Notes under the pieces: model-generated
The model's database searches: none
What the model was told of the DNA's origin: nothing
What the model saw: only the letters and a program-made list of their open reading frames with translations
Shown here: positions 56,472 to 64,000 of the stretch, one piece after another
Layout: each line of letters opens with the position of its first letter
Numbering within the stretch: the stretch's first letter is position 1
Source of the DNA: Anaeromassilibacillus senegalensis
Lineage (GTDB): Bacteria; Bacillota; Clostridia; Oscillospirales; Acutalibacteraceae
Assembly: GCF_021531715.1 (NCBI RefSeq)
Contig: NZ_JAFBIT010000002.1
Span: forward strand, 248,001 to 312,000
Length of the DNA stretch: 64,000 nucleotides
Reading direction: 5' to 3'
Position numbers and translations under genes: made by a program

Positions 56472-58045
56472 AGCTGTTGATCGTCGATGATGAAGCCATC
56501 CTGCGCGACCGCATTCTTGCGGTGCTGCAAGGCTCCGGACTGCTGATCCACACCTATTACACGGCGGAAAACGCTTTTGACGCCATCCGGATCATCGACG
56601 CCGAGCACCCGGAAATCATCATCACGGATATCCGTATGCCCAGCAAATCCGGCCTGGAAATTGCGGCGTACATTCACGAAAAATATCCGCAGAGTCTCGT
56701 GATCCTCGTCACCGGGTATTCGGATTTCGAATATGCGCGCACCGCTATACAGAACAACGTCTTTGAATATCTGCTCAAGCCGGTGGAATCGGAGAAGCTG
56801 ATCTCCGTCGTTCTGCGTGCGCAGAAGCAGGTCGAGATGCAGGAAAAGCATGACCGGCTGTTCGGCGTATTCAAAGAGCATTTTGCCAACAATCTGCAGA
56901 GCATCCGCAGGCAGTACATTGAAAATTTGCTTTTCCGCAGCGGAACCGCGCAGGACGCCGATCTCCAGCGCGAAATCTACGACCTGACGTTTGAAAAATA
57001 CCGTCTGGTGGCGATCCACTGCAGCACCGCCATGGACAGCGTAAAGCTGGAAAGCGAATACTTCTGCACGCACCTTGTCGAGGAATACATCCAGAACGCC
57101 CTGCCCAATGCCATCACCTACGTGTTCGGCAACCTGGTGTTTATGATCTGGGAGGTCAGGAAAGAGGACATATACGACGACAACGAGGCACTGCTCGGTT
57201 TTCTGCGCGATCTGCACGCCTATGTGCGCCGGAATATTCTCGGCATGCTCTCGGCAGGAATCAGCCAGACCTCCAGCACGCTCACCAATATACAGGCCCT
57301 GCGCCACCAGGCCTCGGAATGCCTGGAATACATGCAGGACAACGGCCGGCGAGAATTTCTGCTTTACGAGGACATTCTGACCGCCGATACGGCGCGGTGG
57401 GAAATCGAAGCGCAGGTGGAGGCTCTAATTTCGGAAATCAATGCCGGCAACGTATCGCTCTCCCTGCAGAGCTTCGACCGCATTCTCGCGGACGTGCGGC
57501 GCAATCAGCCCGATTATTTGTCCTCTGCGTGTTTGCTGATCGTCTCGCGCATCTGTCTCACTCTGCGCGAATACCAGTCCGACACCCCCGATATGCCGGG
57601 ACAGGTCATTCCGATTCTCGCCAAGCTGGACAGCCATACGGAGGAAGGCATTACGATGCTGCGCAGATGGATTGAAAGTGTCTGCACGCTGGTGGCTGAC
57701 GCGCACCGCGACCGCACCAACACGCTGGTCAATGCGATTCGTGAGTATATCAACAGCCATTACAGCGAGGCGATCGGGCTTGCTGAAGCCTCGCGCTTTG
57801 TGGGGCGGAATCCCTCCTATATCAGCCGGCTAGTTCGCGAGCACACCGGGAAGAGCTTTACGCAGCTTCTGACGGACAAGCGCATGCATGAGGCCAAACG
57901 GCTTCTGAAGGAAACCAACCTGAAAATCACGGAGATTTCCGAGCGCATCGGCTATAACAACGTCCGGTATTTCACGCGTGTTTTCAAGGCGACCACCAAT
58001 ATGTCTGCAAACGACTACCGCGCTTTCAGCGCCACATTTGAATAA
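56468..58045 (+). CDS. YesN-type AraC response regulator
   Basis: The 525-residue regulator has a receiver domain (about 1-120) with VDDE, phospho-acceptor Asp54 in IITDIRMPSKSG and Lys in LLKPVESEKL, a long central region typical of YesN-like proteins, and a C-terminal AraC HTH pair (about 425-525: AIGLAEASRFVGRNPSYISRLVREHTGKSFTQLLTDKRMHEAKRLL, ITEISERIGYNNVRYFTRVFKATTNMSANDYR). On phosphorylation it should activate the divergent uptake/hydrolase operon. A terminator follows. Confidence 0.96.
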   Translation: MKLLIVDDEAILRDRILAVLQGSGLLIHTYYTAENAFDAIRIIDAEHPEIIITDIRMPSKSGLEIAAYIHEKYPQSLVILVTGYSDFEYARTAIQNNVFEYLLKPVESEKLISVVLRAQKQVEMQEKHDRLFGVFKEHFANNLQSIRRQYIENLLFRSGTAQDADLQREIYDLTFEKYRLVAIHCSTAMDSVKLESEYFCTHLVEEYIQNALPNAITYVFGNLVFMIWEVRKEDIYDDNEALLGFLRDLHAYVRRNILGMLSAGISQTSSTLTNIQALRHQASECLEYMQDNGRREFLLYEDILTADTARWEIEAQVEALISEINAGNVSLSLQSFDRILADVRRNQPDYLSSACLLIVSRICLTLREYQSDTPDMPGQVIPILAKLDSHTEEGITMLRRWIESVCTLVADAHRDRTNTLVNAIREYINSHYSEAIGLAEASRFVGRNPSYISRLVREHTGKSFTQLLTDKRMHEAKRLLKETNLKITEISERIGYNNVRYFTRVFKATTNMSANDYRAFSATFE

Positions 58046-58051
58046 GACGCA

Positions 58052-58086
58052 AAAAGAGCACCCCGCGCAAAACGGGATGCTCTTTT
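58052..58086. terminator. Terminator after the response regulator
   Basis: AAAAGAGCA pairs with TGCTCTTTT, with inner CCC/GGG; it also serves the convergent gene. Confidence 0.85.
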
Positions 58087-58105
58087 ATGTAAGACAGAAT
58101 TTCGC

Positions 58106-58678
58106 TTACTTCAGGAACGGGAGAGAGCCGACGATGGCTGCGTCCTTGGCTTTGCCGCCGCAGACCTGGAAGAAGCAGATGATGCGGACAACATAGACCA
58201 CTGCAAGGGCGATGCCGCCGAGGATCGGGACGATGAAGGTCCAGCACAGGACGAGGGAAACGACGAGCAGGAGCTGGCTGATGATCTCCAGCTTCAGCGC
58301 CTGACGGGAGTGGAAACTCGCATACGGAGACTCCGGCGAGGCGAGCAGGGCGATCACGATGCCGATCATGCCGAGCACGTAAGCTGCCATCGCGACGACC
58401 TTATTCTTGGAAATATCTTCCGCCGTAAAGTCCGCCGTGTGGTCGTTGGGGTTGTATGCGGGCTGTACCGGTGCGTACTGCGGAACCGGCTGATACGGAT
58501 TCGGCGCCGGCTGCTGCGGGGGCACGGGCTGCTGAACCGGAGCGGGTTCCGGCTGGTACGGGTTCGGCGCGGGCTGCTGAACCGGAGCGGACTCCGGCTG
58601 CGCAACAGGTGTTCCGCAAACTGCGCAGAAGGTACCGCCTTCTGCAAGCTGACTGCCGCATTTGGGACAAAAAGCCAT
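58106..58678 (-). CDS. Zinc-ribbon, Pro/Gln-rich membrane protein
   Basis: The 190-residue protein starts with a zinc ribbon MAFCPKCGSQLAEGGTFCAVCGTPV (two CxxC knuckles), then a Pro/Gln/Ala-rich linker (about 28-85, repeats of QQPAPNPYQPE), and a membrane domain of about three to four helices (KNKVVAMAAYVLGMIGIVIALLAS, ASFHSRQALKLEIISQLLLVVSLVL, IVPILGGIALAVVYVVRIICFF). The HSRQALKL motif is typical of DUF4870/Tic20-like membrane proteins. Function unknown. AAAGGATGG lies before the start. Confidence 0.85.
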   Translation of the reverse strand: MAFCPKCGSQLAEGGTFCAVCGTPVAQPESAPVQQPAPNPYQPEPAPVQQPVPPQQPAPNPYQPVPQYAPVQPAYNPNDHTADFTAEDISKNKVVAMAAYVLGMIGIVIALLASPESPYASFHSRQALKLEIISQLLLVVSLVLCWTFIVPILGGIALAVVYVVRIICFFQVCGGKAKDAAIVGSLPFLK

Positions 58679-58843
58679 GATTCTAACCATCCTTTCATCG
58701 CGCAGCACCCAAAAATTTGCAGGGTCACCGCGCATAACGTGTAATCTTTACTATGAAAATTATACCCCACCCCAAGCGAAATGTAAAGCACCTCTGAGAA
58801 ATTTATCAAAATTTTGCACAGAACGACCATATTTCAAACGCAG

Positions 58844-58874
58844 AAGGGCCGCAGCCCATAAGACTGCGGCCCTT
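58844..58874 (-). terminator. Terminator after the sialidase gene
   Basis: AAGGGCCGCAG pairs perfectly with CTGCGGCCCTT; leftwards it is followed by CTGCGTTTG. Confidence 0.75.
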
Positions 58875-58901
58875 GTTTGTGGGTTTATACTGCGTGTCGG
58901 C

Positions 58902-61900
58902 TTACCAACCGAACCATTTGTTGAGAATATTGCGCACCGTGTTGAAGAAATCCTGAATCGGATTATTCGGAACGACCGGCTTCGGCGGATTCGTCGGAGC
59001 GGGCGTCGGAGTTACGACCGGCGTCGGCTCAGCCGTGGGCTCCGGTGTAGCCGTCGGTTCAATGGTCGGCTCTGCAGTCGGTTCGGGTGTCGAAGTTGCT
59101 TTGTCCTCAAAGCCAAGGCTCAGAAGAGCAGGGATCAGATCCTCTTCCGTGAGGCTGGCGAACGCCGCGTTCGGATCGTCACAGATTTTAACCAGCGTGA
59201 TGGACAAAATGCCCGTACCGGTATTAGTGATGGTGATGGTCTGTCCATTTGTCGCTGCACCCGCATTCACCACGGTGTAGAACATATCGGTGCTGGTATT
59301 CAGCGACTGCTGGTTACCGTTGTTAATCGTATAGGTTGTATTTGCATTCCGTGCTTTCAGACCGATCTGAACCACACGATTTGTGGTAACTTTGAATACA
59401 ACCGCTTGGTTGGACTGCAAATACAATTCGTTCTTCGGGCCGTTGTCGAGCAGATCCTTAACATCCGCTGTAGCAAATCCATTGCTATCCAGTACAACCG
59501 CACCATTTGTAGTTTCGCTCTGGTCGTAAACCTGATTCATAACATCAGAAGCGATCTGGTCAGCATACATAGAATCCTTTACATTCTCAACGCCAACACC
59601 TGCCAGAACTGTATTTCTCAGCTCGATAAAGGTCGGGTTATCTTCCAGATCATCGAAATACGCCTGCGTATCCGAAGCAAGCGTGCCATGGACGCGGAAG
59701 CCGTCAATGCTGACAGGAGCAATTGTTGTATCCGAAGCGCTGGACTTGACGTGCTTGATGACAACCTTGTACTGACCGTAAGTGAGGTCGCGCGCGCTGA
59801 TGATCGGGACGTTGTACGCGTTTACCTCCTGACCGTCAGTGGCGTTGCTGCTGCCATTCTTCATCGCTGTGTGGACAATGTAGGTCTTTACATGCGCACC
59901 TGTTGTGGCATCGTAAATGGAAGCCATGACGCTGCCGGAATTCGGTGTATTGTTGGTGTAAATCTCAACGCCGGTGCCGGTGAATTCAAACGTCGCGGTC
60001 TGGCCGGTGGAGCCTTTCTCGCACTTAGCCTCTGTGTCGTTGCTCGGGCCAACCGGTTCATTGGCATATTTACTATCGAAGCCGTAGAGAGCCTTAGAGC
60101 CTACAGTGGAAGCCGTCTGGGTACCAGTGCCCTTGCTGCCGCCAGAGAAACCTTCAAACGTCGCAAAGCCTTCTTCGTAGTAGACGGTGGTGGCGGGGTA
60201 AACCTTGAAGGTATAGGTGCCGCCTTCCGTGTTGGTAAGCGTAACGGTATCAATATCCTTCAGGGTCTCCGTAGGCGTATAAGTAACTTTGTTATTGGAA
60301 ACGGTCACGTCCCCATAGTTTGCCACACCGGAAACCAAATTATAGCGGCCATGGGCATTCGCGCCGCTGTAGTCGATTGTGACAGGCAGACCAAAGTCGA
60401 TAACGATGTCCTCCGGATTAAAGCTGGCAGCAGTAAACTTTGCATCCGCGTTGGCTGTACCGCCAAAAGAACCGGAACTGTATGCAGACTTGTAGGTATA
60501 TGTCAGGTCAACGGTATTGACGATCGTCTTATCCAGATCGGCGTCGGTAATCGTGTACTCCACCTGATAGGTATGCGTTGTATCATTGGACACGGCGGTA
60601 TTGCTCAGCTCGGTAATCGTCTTTCTGGAAGAACTGCTGCCTGCAAAAACAGCGCCGGAAAGATTATCGGTCAAGGAAACATTTGAATATGTGATGTCAT
60701 CCTGTGCCGCATACTGGGTAACGGTGACAGTAAAGACAACCTTTTCACCCACATGCGCCACCATACCCTCGGTGTAAGGCACGCCGTTGACGGTGGCAAC
60801 CTCCTTGGTGACAGTGGGCAGCTTCTCGGAGCGGAAAGTCAAATCGGAGGTGACAGACTTTGTATTGCTAGAGGGACGTGTCCAGCCCATGCCGCCATCA
60901 CAATCTTTATCCAAGGCAGCCTGAACCATATCGGCAACTGCTGTATCGCCAAAGGTATCACGCTGGTTCTTACCAGCCGCACCATCCTTGGTATAGAAAT
61001 CCGTTTGTTTCGGATCGGAGCTGTTCAAAGCCATGTAGTCACCGGCGGAATTGGTAGAACTCATCCGGGTCAGCGCATAACCTTCATTGGGGGTGCCAAA
61101 GAAGTCAACCGCAGTATCTGCGTCGCTATCGAAACTGATGTAAATTGCCTCGCCATCCTGTACTTCAATCAAATCCGTAGAGCAGGAAATGGACATGTAA
61201 ACGCTGGTGTTGGTGATCTCGCTGAGATAGAAGTCATAAAGCTTCGTGTTGCTTGACGTAGCATCCTGCCGGATGACAACAGGAATGGTATAGGCTATAC
61301 CGTCAATGGTGGCCGTGACGGTGGTTTCACCAGCCTTGACGCCGGTAACTTTGCCGTTCTGGTCTACCTTAGCAATGCTGCTGTCCGCAACACTCCACTT
61401 AATATTCGAACCGGTCTTGTTCAGATCCAGATCAAAGGTCAGACCAACAGAGGTGGTCAGCTTGGTGACTGCCTTTCCATCGCCCACACCGGTGTTAGCA
61501 ACAAACGGTGTGGTTTCCGTATTCACATACGGCGGCATATCCTTAACAGTAATGTTGTACCGCGTATTGCCAACAACCACGGAGGTGGTGCCCGCAGTTA
61601 CACCCGTGAAGGTGATGGTAGTGGAGGCAGGAACCGCATCTGTTTGTGTCTGCGTGTAAACCGTAATATTCGGAGCATCGCTGGTATCATCCGTGCGCTG
61701 AGTACCAATCTGGGTCACATCGCTGGTAGAGCTGGTAGTGGAATAGCCCCAGGTATAGGTATACTTCCACCGAATCCAACTCCAGCTTCTCTTCGCATAC
61801 ACAGGGTAGTAGTTTGTTCCGTCCGGCGTGTAATAGTAACCAGAAGCAGCCACCCAATCATCGGAGTCGCTGGAAATCAGCGTGTTGCAGGTAACGCTAG

Positions 61901-63944
61901 CTTGCGTATGCTCAACACTACTTGCCGAACCGTCATCGCCTTTCACCGTAACCGTAGCTATTTCGGTATCCAGCCCATCGCCGGTGTAGATACTCTCGTA
62001 GTTGCCGGTTTCATCTTTTTCGGTCTTAGACTGGCCGACATAAAGAAGAATCTCTTTCGTCTTCGTAGCCGGTGTATCTGCCGCTCTGCCGGAGATCGTT
62101 ACATCGGAGAAATGCGGAACGGTGCCGACAAAGTAACCGTCTTTAAGCGTAACAGAGAATGTATCACTGCCAACGCTGCCGATGAATTCGTTGCAGCCGG
62201 CAAAGATGCTCGCATCATAGGGAATCTTGATATCCGCTGCTCCGGTATACTCGCCTCCGTTCAGCGTAATGCTGTACGTTACGGATGCGGTATAGCCGCT
62301 ATACGGCTCAGAGTTCTCCGTCTTTGTCGCCGTGATGCTTGTCACGCCGACTGCGGTAACGGAAACATCTGTGCTTTCATCGGTAACCGTCGCAGCTGTG
62401 CCGATCTCCGCACCATTTGCAATTGTGCCGATCGCCAAATTGGTGTAGGTAATCGCTGCGCTGTCGCTCTCATACAACAAACCGATAGAGCCATCGTTCA
62501 GTTCGGTCAGGCAGGAGTATGCATATGCTCCGTTAGTGACACTGTAAGTATACTTCCAGCTAATGGAGCCATCATCCTGCACAAGGCCAACAAAAATTTT
62601 ACCGTTTGCACGGCTGCCAGTGCTGCCGGGAGCGGACAGGAGAATCGCGGTCTTACCATCAATCTTCTTGCTGTACGTAATGGCAGAAATCTGGCAGCTG
62701 GTATTGTAGCTAATTCCATTGACAGACTGCTTACTACCCCATGTGGCGCCATTATCTGTGGAAACATAATAACCGCCATGACGGGTAAACATGTAGATAC
62801 GGCCATCCGCTTCCACCAGAGCAGCCTCGGAGGTCTGGTTAGCAGTGCTGGCGCTGCGCGTCCATGTCTCACCGTTGTCATCGGAGTAAATGACGCTTGT
62901 GTTGCCGTCCTGAGTGGTGTAGGTATAGCAGGGGAACATAATGCGGCCCGTGGAGGTAACCAGTCCGCGGCCAGGGCCGACACCGTAGAACATATCCCCG
63001 CTGTTCTTTACCTGGCTGTTCAGCATCTGCGGTACAGACCAGGTCTTGCCGCCGTCGGTGGACTTTGTCAGATAAAGATAGCTGGTGCCAAGAACCTGAT
63101 AGGGAGAATCCGAGAAGAACAGGTTTGTATTGACACTATTGCCGGTGATATTGTAATACTCATCCACCGTATATCCAGCCACCTGTGTGCCGTTTGTCTG
63201 GTAGATGTTCGCGGAACCATTCACAAAATCACCGACATAATAGCCATATGAGCTGCCGCTGTTATTTCTCAGCAACAAGTGGCCCTCGGTATCAAAGCCA
63301 GTGCCTGCCTTAACATTGCCGATGTAGGTGCCATGGGGATACAAGTCCACCAGCATATAGACGGTGTCATTACTCGTTACCACAAGCGCCGGGTCAATAA
63401 AAGCTGTGGAATCGCTGTTGTATACATTGCCATTGTCGCCCAGATAGTTTGCAAAAGTATAATTCCAATTCGCGCCCTTATCTGTGGAATAGGAAACAAT
63501 GGTATCCAGACCGAAGCCGTCAGAAGAGTGGTTCCACCGTGCGTCGCAGGCGGCCACCAGGGTGCCGTCAGACAGGGTCACCAGAGCAGGAATGCGGAAA
63601 TTGGTGCTGCTGCCTGTACCGCTGGAAAACGGCTGATTTGTCGTTTTTCCATCAGCAGGCTTTGTACCCATGGTAATCGAAGTTGCCATAACCCCATACT
63701 CCGCCGGCTCTTCAGCAGGCGCGGGGGTGGGCTGCTCCGTAGGCGCAGGGGTCGGATCTTCCTCGACGGGGTCGTCCGCCGGAATATCTTCCGCCGGAAC
63801 CGGCGTCGGAGTCGCTTCGGAAATCAGGTCGTCCGCCGCCGCGCTGGACTCTTCCAGATCCGTCGCATATACGCCCATCGGCATAATGGTGAGGATCATG
63901 CAGAAAACCAGCAGGAACGACAGGACTTTTTTGACTTTTTTCAT
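58902..63944 (-). CDS. Large secreted exo-sialidase (GH33) with Ig-like modules
   Basis: The 1680-residue protein has a signal peptide (cleavage about residue 27, VYA-TD), a Pro/Thr/Glu-rich stretch (about 45-83), and a GH33 propeller (about 105-520). The propeller has the arginine motif NFRIPALVTLSDGTL (FRIP at 116-119) and four Asp boxes (SYSTDKGANW, TKSTDGGKTW, YSDDNGETW, STDNGATW). Further modules follow: a Big_2 bacterial Ig domain (about 835-895, KVDQNGKVTGVKAGETTVTATI), a DUF11-like part and a beta-sandwich with YTNNTPNSGSVMASIYD. A second Pro/Thr spacer leads to an aromatic C-terminus (DFFNTVRNILNKWFGW) instead of LPXTG. It would release sialic acid from host glycans outside the cell. 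AAAGGAGGATG precedes the start. Confidence 0.93.
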   Translation of the reverse strand: MKKVKKVLSFLLVFCMILTIMPMGVYATDLEESSAAADDLISEATPTPVPAEDIPADDPVEEDPTPAPTEQPTPAPAEEPAEYGVMATSITMGTKPADGKTTNQPFSSGTGSSTNFRIPALVTLSDGTLVAACDARWNHSSDGFGLDTIVSYSTDKGANWNYTFANYLGDNGNVYNSDSTAFIDPALVVTSNDTVYMLVDLYPHGTYIGNVKAGTGFDTEGHLLLRNNSGSSYGYYVGDFVNGSANIYQTNGTQVAGYTVDEYYNITGNSVNTNLFFSDSPYQVLGTSYLYLTKSTDGGKTWSVPQMLNSQVKNSGDMFYGVGPGRGLVTSTGRIMFPCYTYTTQDGNTSVIYSDDNGETWTRSASTANQTSEAALVEADGRIYMFTRHGGYYVSTDNGATWGSKQSVNGISYNTSCQISAITYSKKIDGKTAILLSAPGSTGSRANGKIFVGLVQDDGSISWKYTYSVTNGAYAYSCLTELNDGSIGLLYESDSAAITYTNLAIGTIANGAEIGTAATVTDESTDVSVTAVGVTSITATKTENSEPYSGYTASVTYSITLNGGEYTGAADIKIPYDASIFAGCNEFIGSVGSDTFSVTLKDGYFVGTVPHFSDVTISGRAADTPATKTKEILLYVGQSKTEKDETGNYESIYTGDGLDTEIATVTVKGDDGSASSVEHTQASVTCNTLISSDSDDWVAASGYYYTPDGTNYYPVYAKRSWSWIRWKYTYTWGYSTTSSTSDVTQIGTQRTDDTSDAPNITVYTQTQTDAVPASTTITFTGVTAGTTSVVVGNTRYNITVKDMPPYVNTETTPFVANTGVGDGKAVTKLTTSVGLTFDLDLNKTGSNIKWSVADSSIAKVDQNGKVTGVKAGETTVTATIDGIAYTIPVVIRQDATSSNTKLYDFYLSEITNTSVYMSISCSTDLIEVQDGEAIYISFDSDADTAVDFFGTPNEGYALTRMSSTNSAGDYMALNSSDPKQTDFYTKDGAAGKNQRDTFGDTAVADMVQAALDKDCDGGMGWTRPSSNTKSVTSDLTFRSEKLPTVTKEVATVNGVPYTEGMVAHVGEKVVFTVTVTQYAAQDDITYSNVSLTDNLSGAVFAGSSSSRKTITELSNTAVSNDTTHTYQVEYTITDADLDKTIVNTVDLTYTYKSAYSSGSFGGTANADAKFTAASFNPEDIVIDFGLPVTIDYSGANAHGRYNLVSGVANYGDVTVSNNKVTYTPTETLKDIDTVTLTNTEGGTYTFKVYPATTVYYEEGFATFEGFSGGSKGTGTQTASTVGSKALYGFDSKYANEPVGPSNDTEAKCEKGSTGQTATFEFTGTGVEIYTNNTPNSGSVMASIYDATTGAHVKTYIVHTAMKNGSSNATDGQEVNAYNVPIISARDLTYGQYKVVIKHVKSSASDTTIAPVSIDGFRVHGTLASDTQAYFDDLEDNPTFIELRNTVLAGVGVENVKDSMYADQIASDVMNQVYDQSETTNGAVVLDSNGFATADVKDLLDNGPKNELYLQSNQAVVFKVTTNRVVQIGLKARNANTTYTINNGNQQSLNTSTDMFYTVVNAGAATNGQTITITNTGTGILSITLVKICDDPNAAFASLTEEDLIPALLSLGFEDKATSTPEPTAEPTIEPTATPEPTAEPTPVVTPTPAPTNPPKPVVPNNPIQDFFNTVRNILNKWFGW

Positions 63945-64000
63945 CGTACATCCTCCTTTTGGTCTTTGAAGTTACGAATTTATATTGATGCGAACGCTTT

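Noticed and set aside
58662-63251. Long rightward frames (674 and 535 codons) opposite the sialidase gene
   Set aside because: They run antisense to a clear GH33 protein and show no family motifs; a chance result of codon bias.

Overview
The window is chromosomal DNA of a GC-rich, low-diversity-of-mobile-element bacterium of the class Clostridia, most like an uncultured gut Oscillospiraceae/Ruminococcaceae-type organism. This rests on strong AGGAGG-type ribosome sites, TTGACA/TATAAT promoters, YesM/YesN-type sugar regulation, ECF and Gx transporter families, a corrinoid methyltransferase cassette, a 2-hydroxyacyl-CoA dehydratase-type activase, and GH33/GH31 host- or plant-glycan enzymes. The assignment is inference; no rRNA is present.

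Layout. 0-5.4 kb: the start of an OmpR-type response regulator (cut by the window edge), a cytidylate kinase-like protein, a SLOG protein, an ApbE / lipoprotein / NusG-II / Gx-transporter operon of the kind linked to extracytosolic flavin redox chemistry, and two small HTH regulators. 5.4-11.7 kb: a two-gene ASKHA activase/dehydratase-like system, an ATPase with degenerate P-loops and an HTH + membrane-protein module. 11.7-17.9 kb: GNAT, an ECF S component behind a structured leader, NagB, EamA and MATE exporters, and a metal-chelate-type binding lipoprotein fused to a peptidoglycan-binding domain. 17.9-21.0 kb: tRNA-Ser(CGA), then a decayed zone with a transposase stub, a DUF5060/DUF4038 glycosidase, a chimeric esterase/glycerol-kinase remnant and a LacI remnant. 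21.1-27.0 kb: a corrinoid-dependent methyl-transfer operon (two UroD-family methyltransferases, corrinoid protein, DUF2284, RamA-like reactivator) with a divergent AraC regulator. 27.1-33.4 kb: the F1Fo ATP synthase operon, in which the separate delta gene is missing and a delta-like C-terminal domain is fused to the front of alpha. 33.7-46.0 kb: acyltransferase-fold protein, amidohydrolase, MarR/MATE pair, two-domain PPK2, HTH/membrane proteins, aldo/keto reductase, TPR protein and two truncated genes. 46.1-58.0 kb: a saccharide locus (ThuA, Gfo/Idh, GH31, an (alpha/alpha)6 glycosidase, an ABC importer without its ATPase) next to a divergent histidine kinase/AraC response regulator pair. 58.1-63.9 kb: a zinc-ribbon membrane protein and a 1680-residue secreted sialidase.

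The most unusual items are the delta-alpha ATP synthase fusion together with a c subunit that carries a signal-peptide-like extension; a leader of twin hairpins with identical loops, the second of which competes with a terminator, upstream of the ECF S component; two unlinked HTH/membrane-protein modules that share an AAGT-NN-ACTT operator; and MarR-type dyads in both the MarR/MATE promoter and the neighbouring PPK2 promoter.
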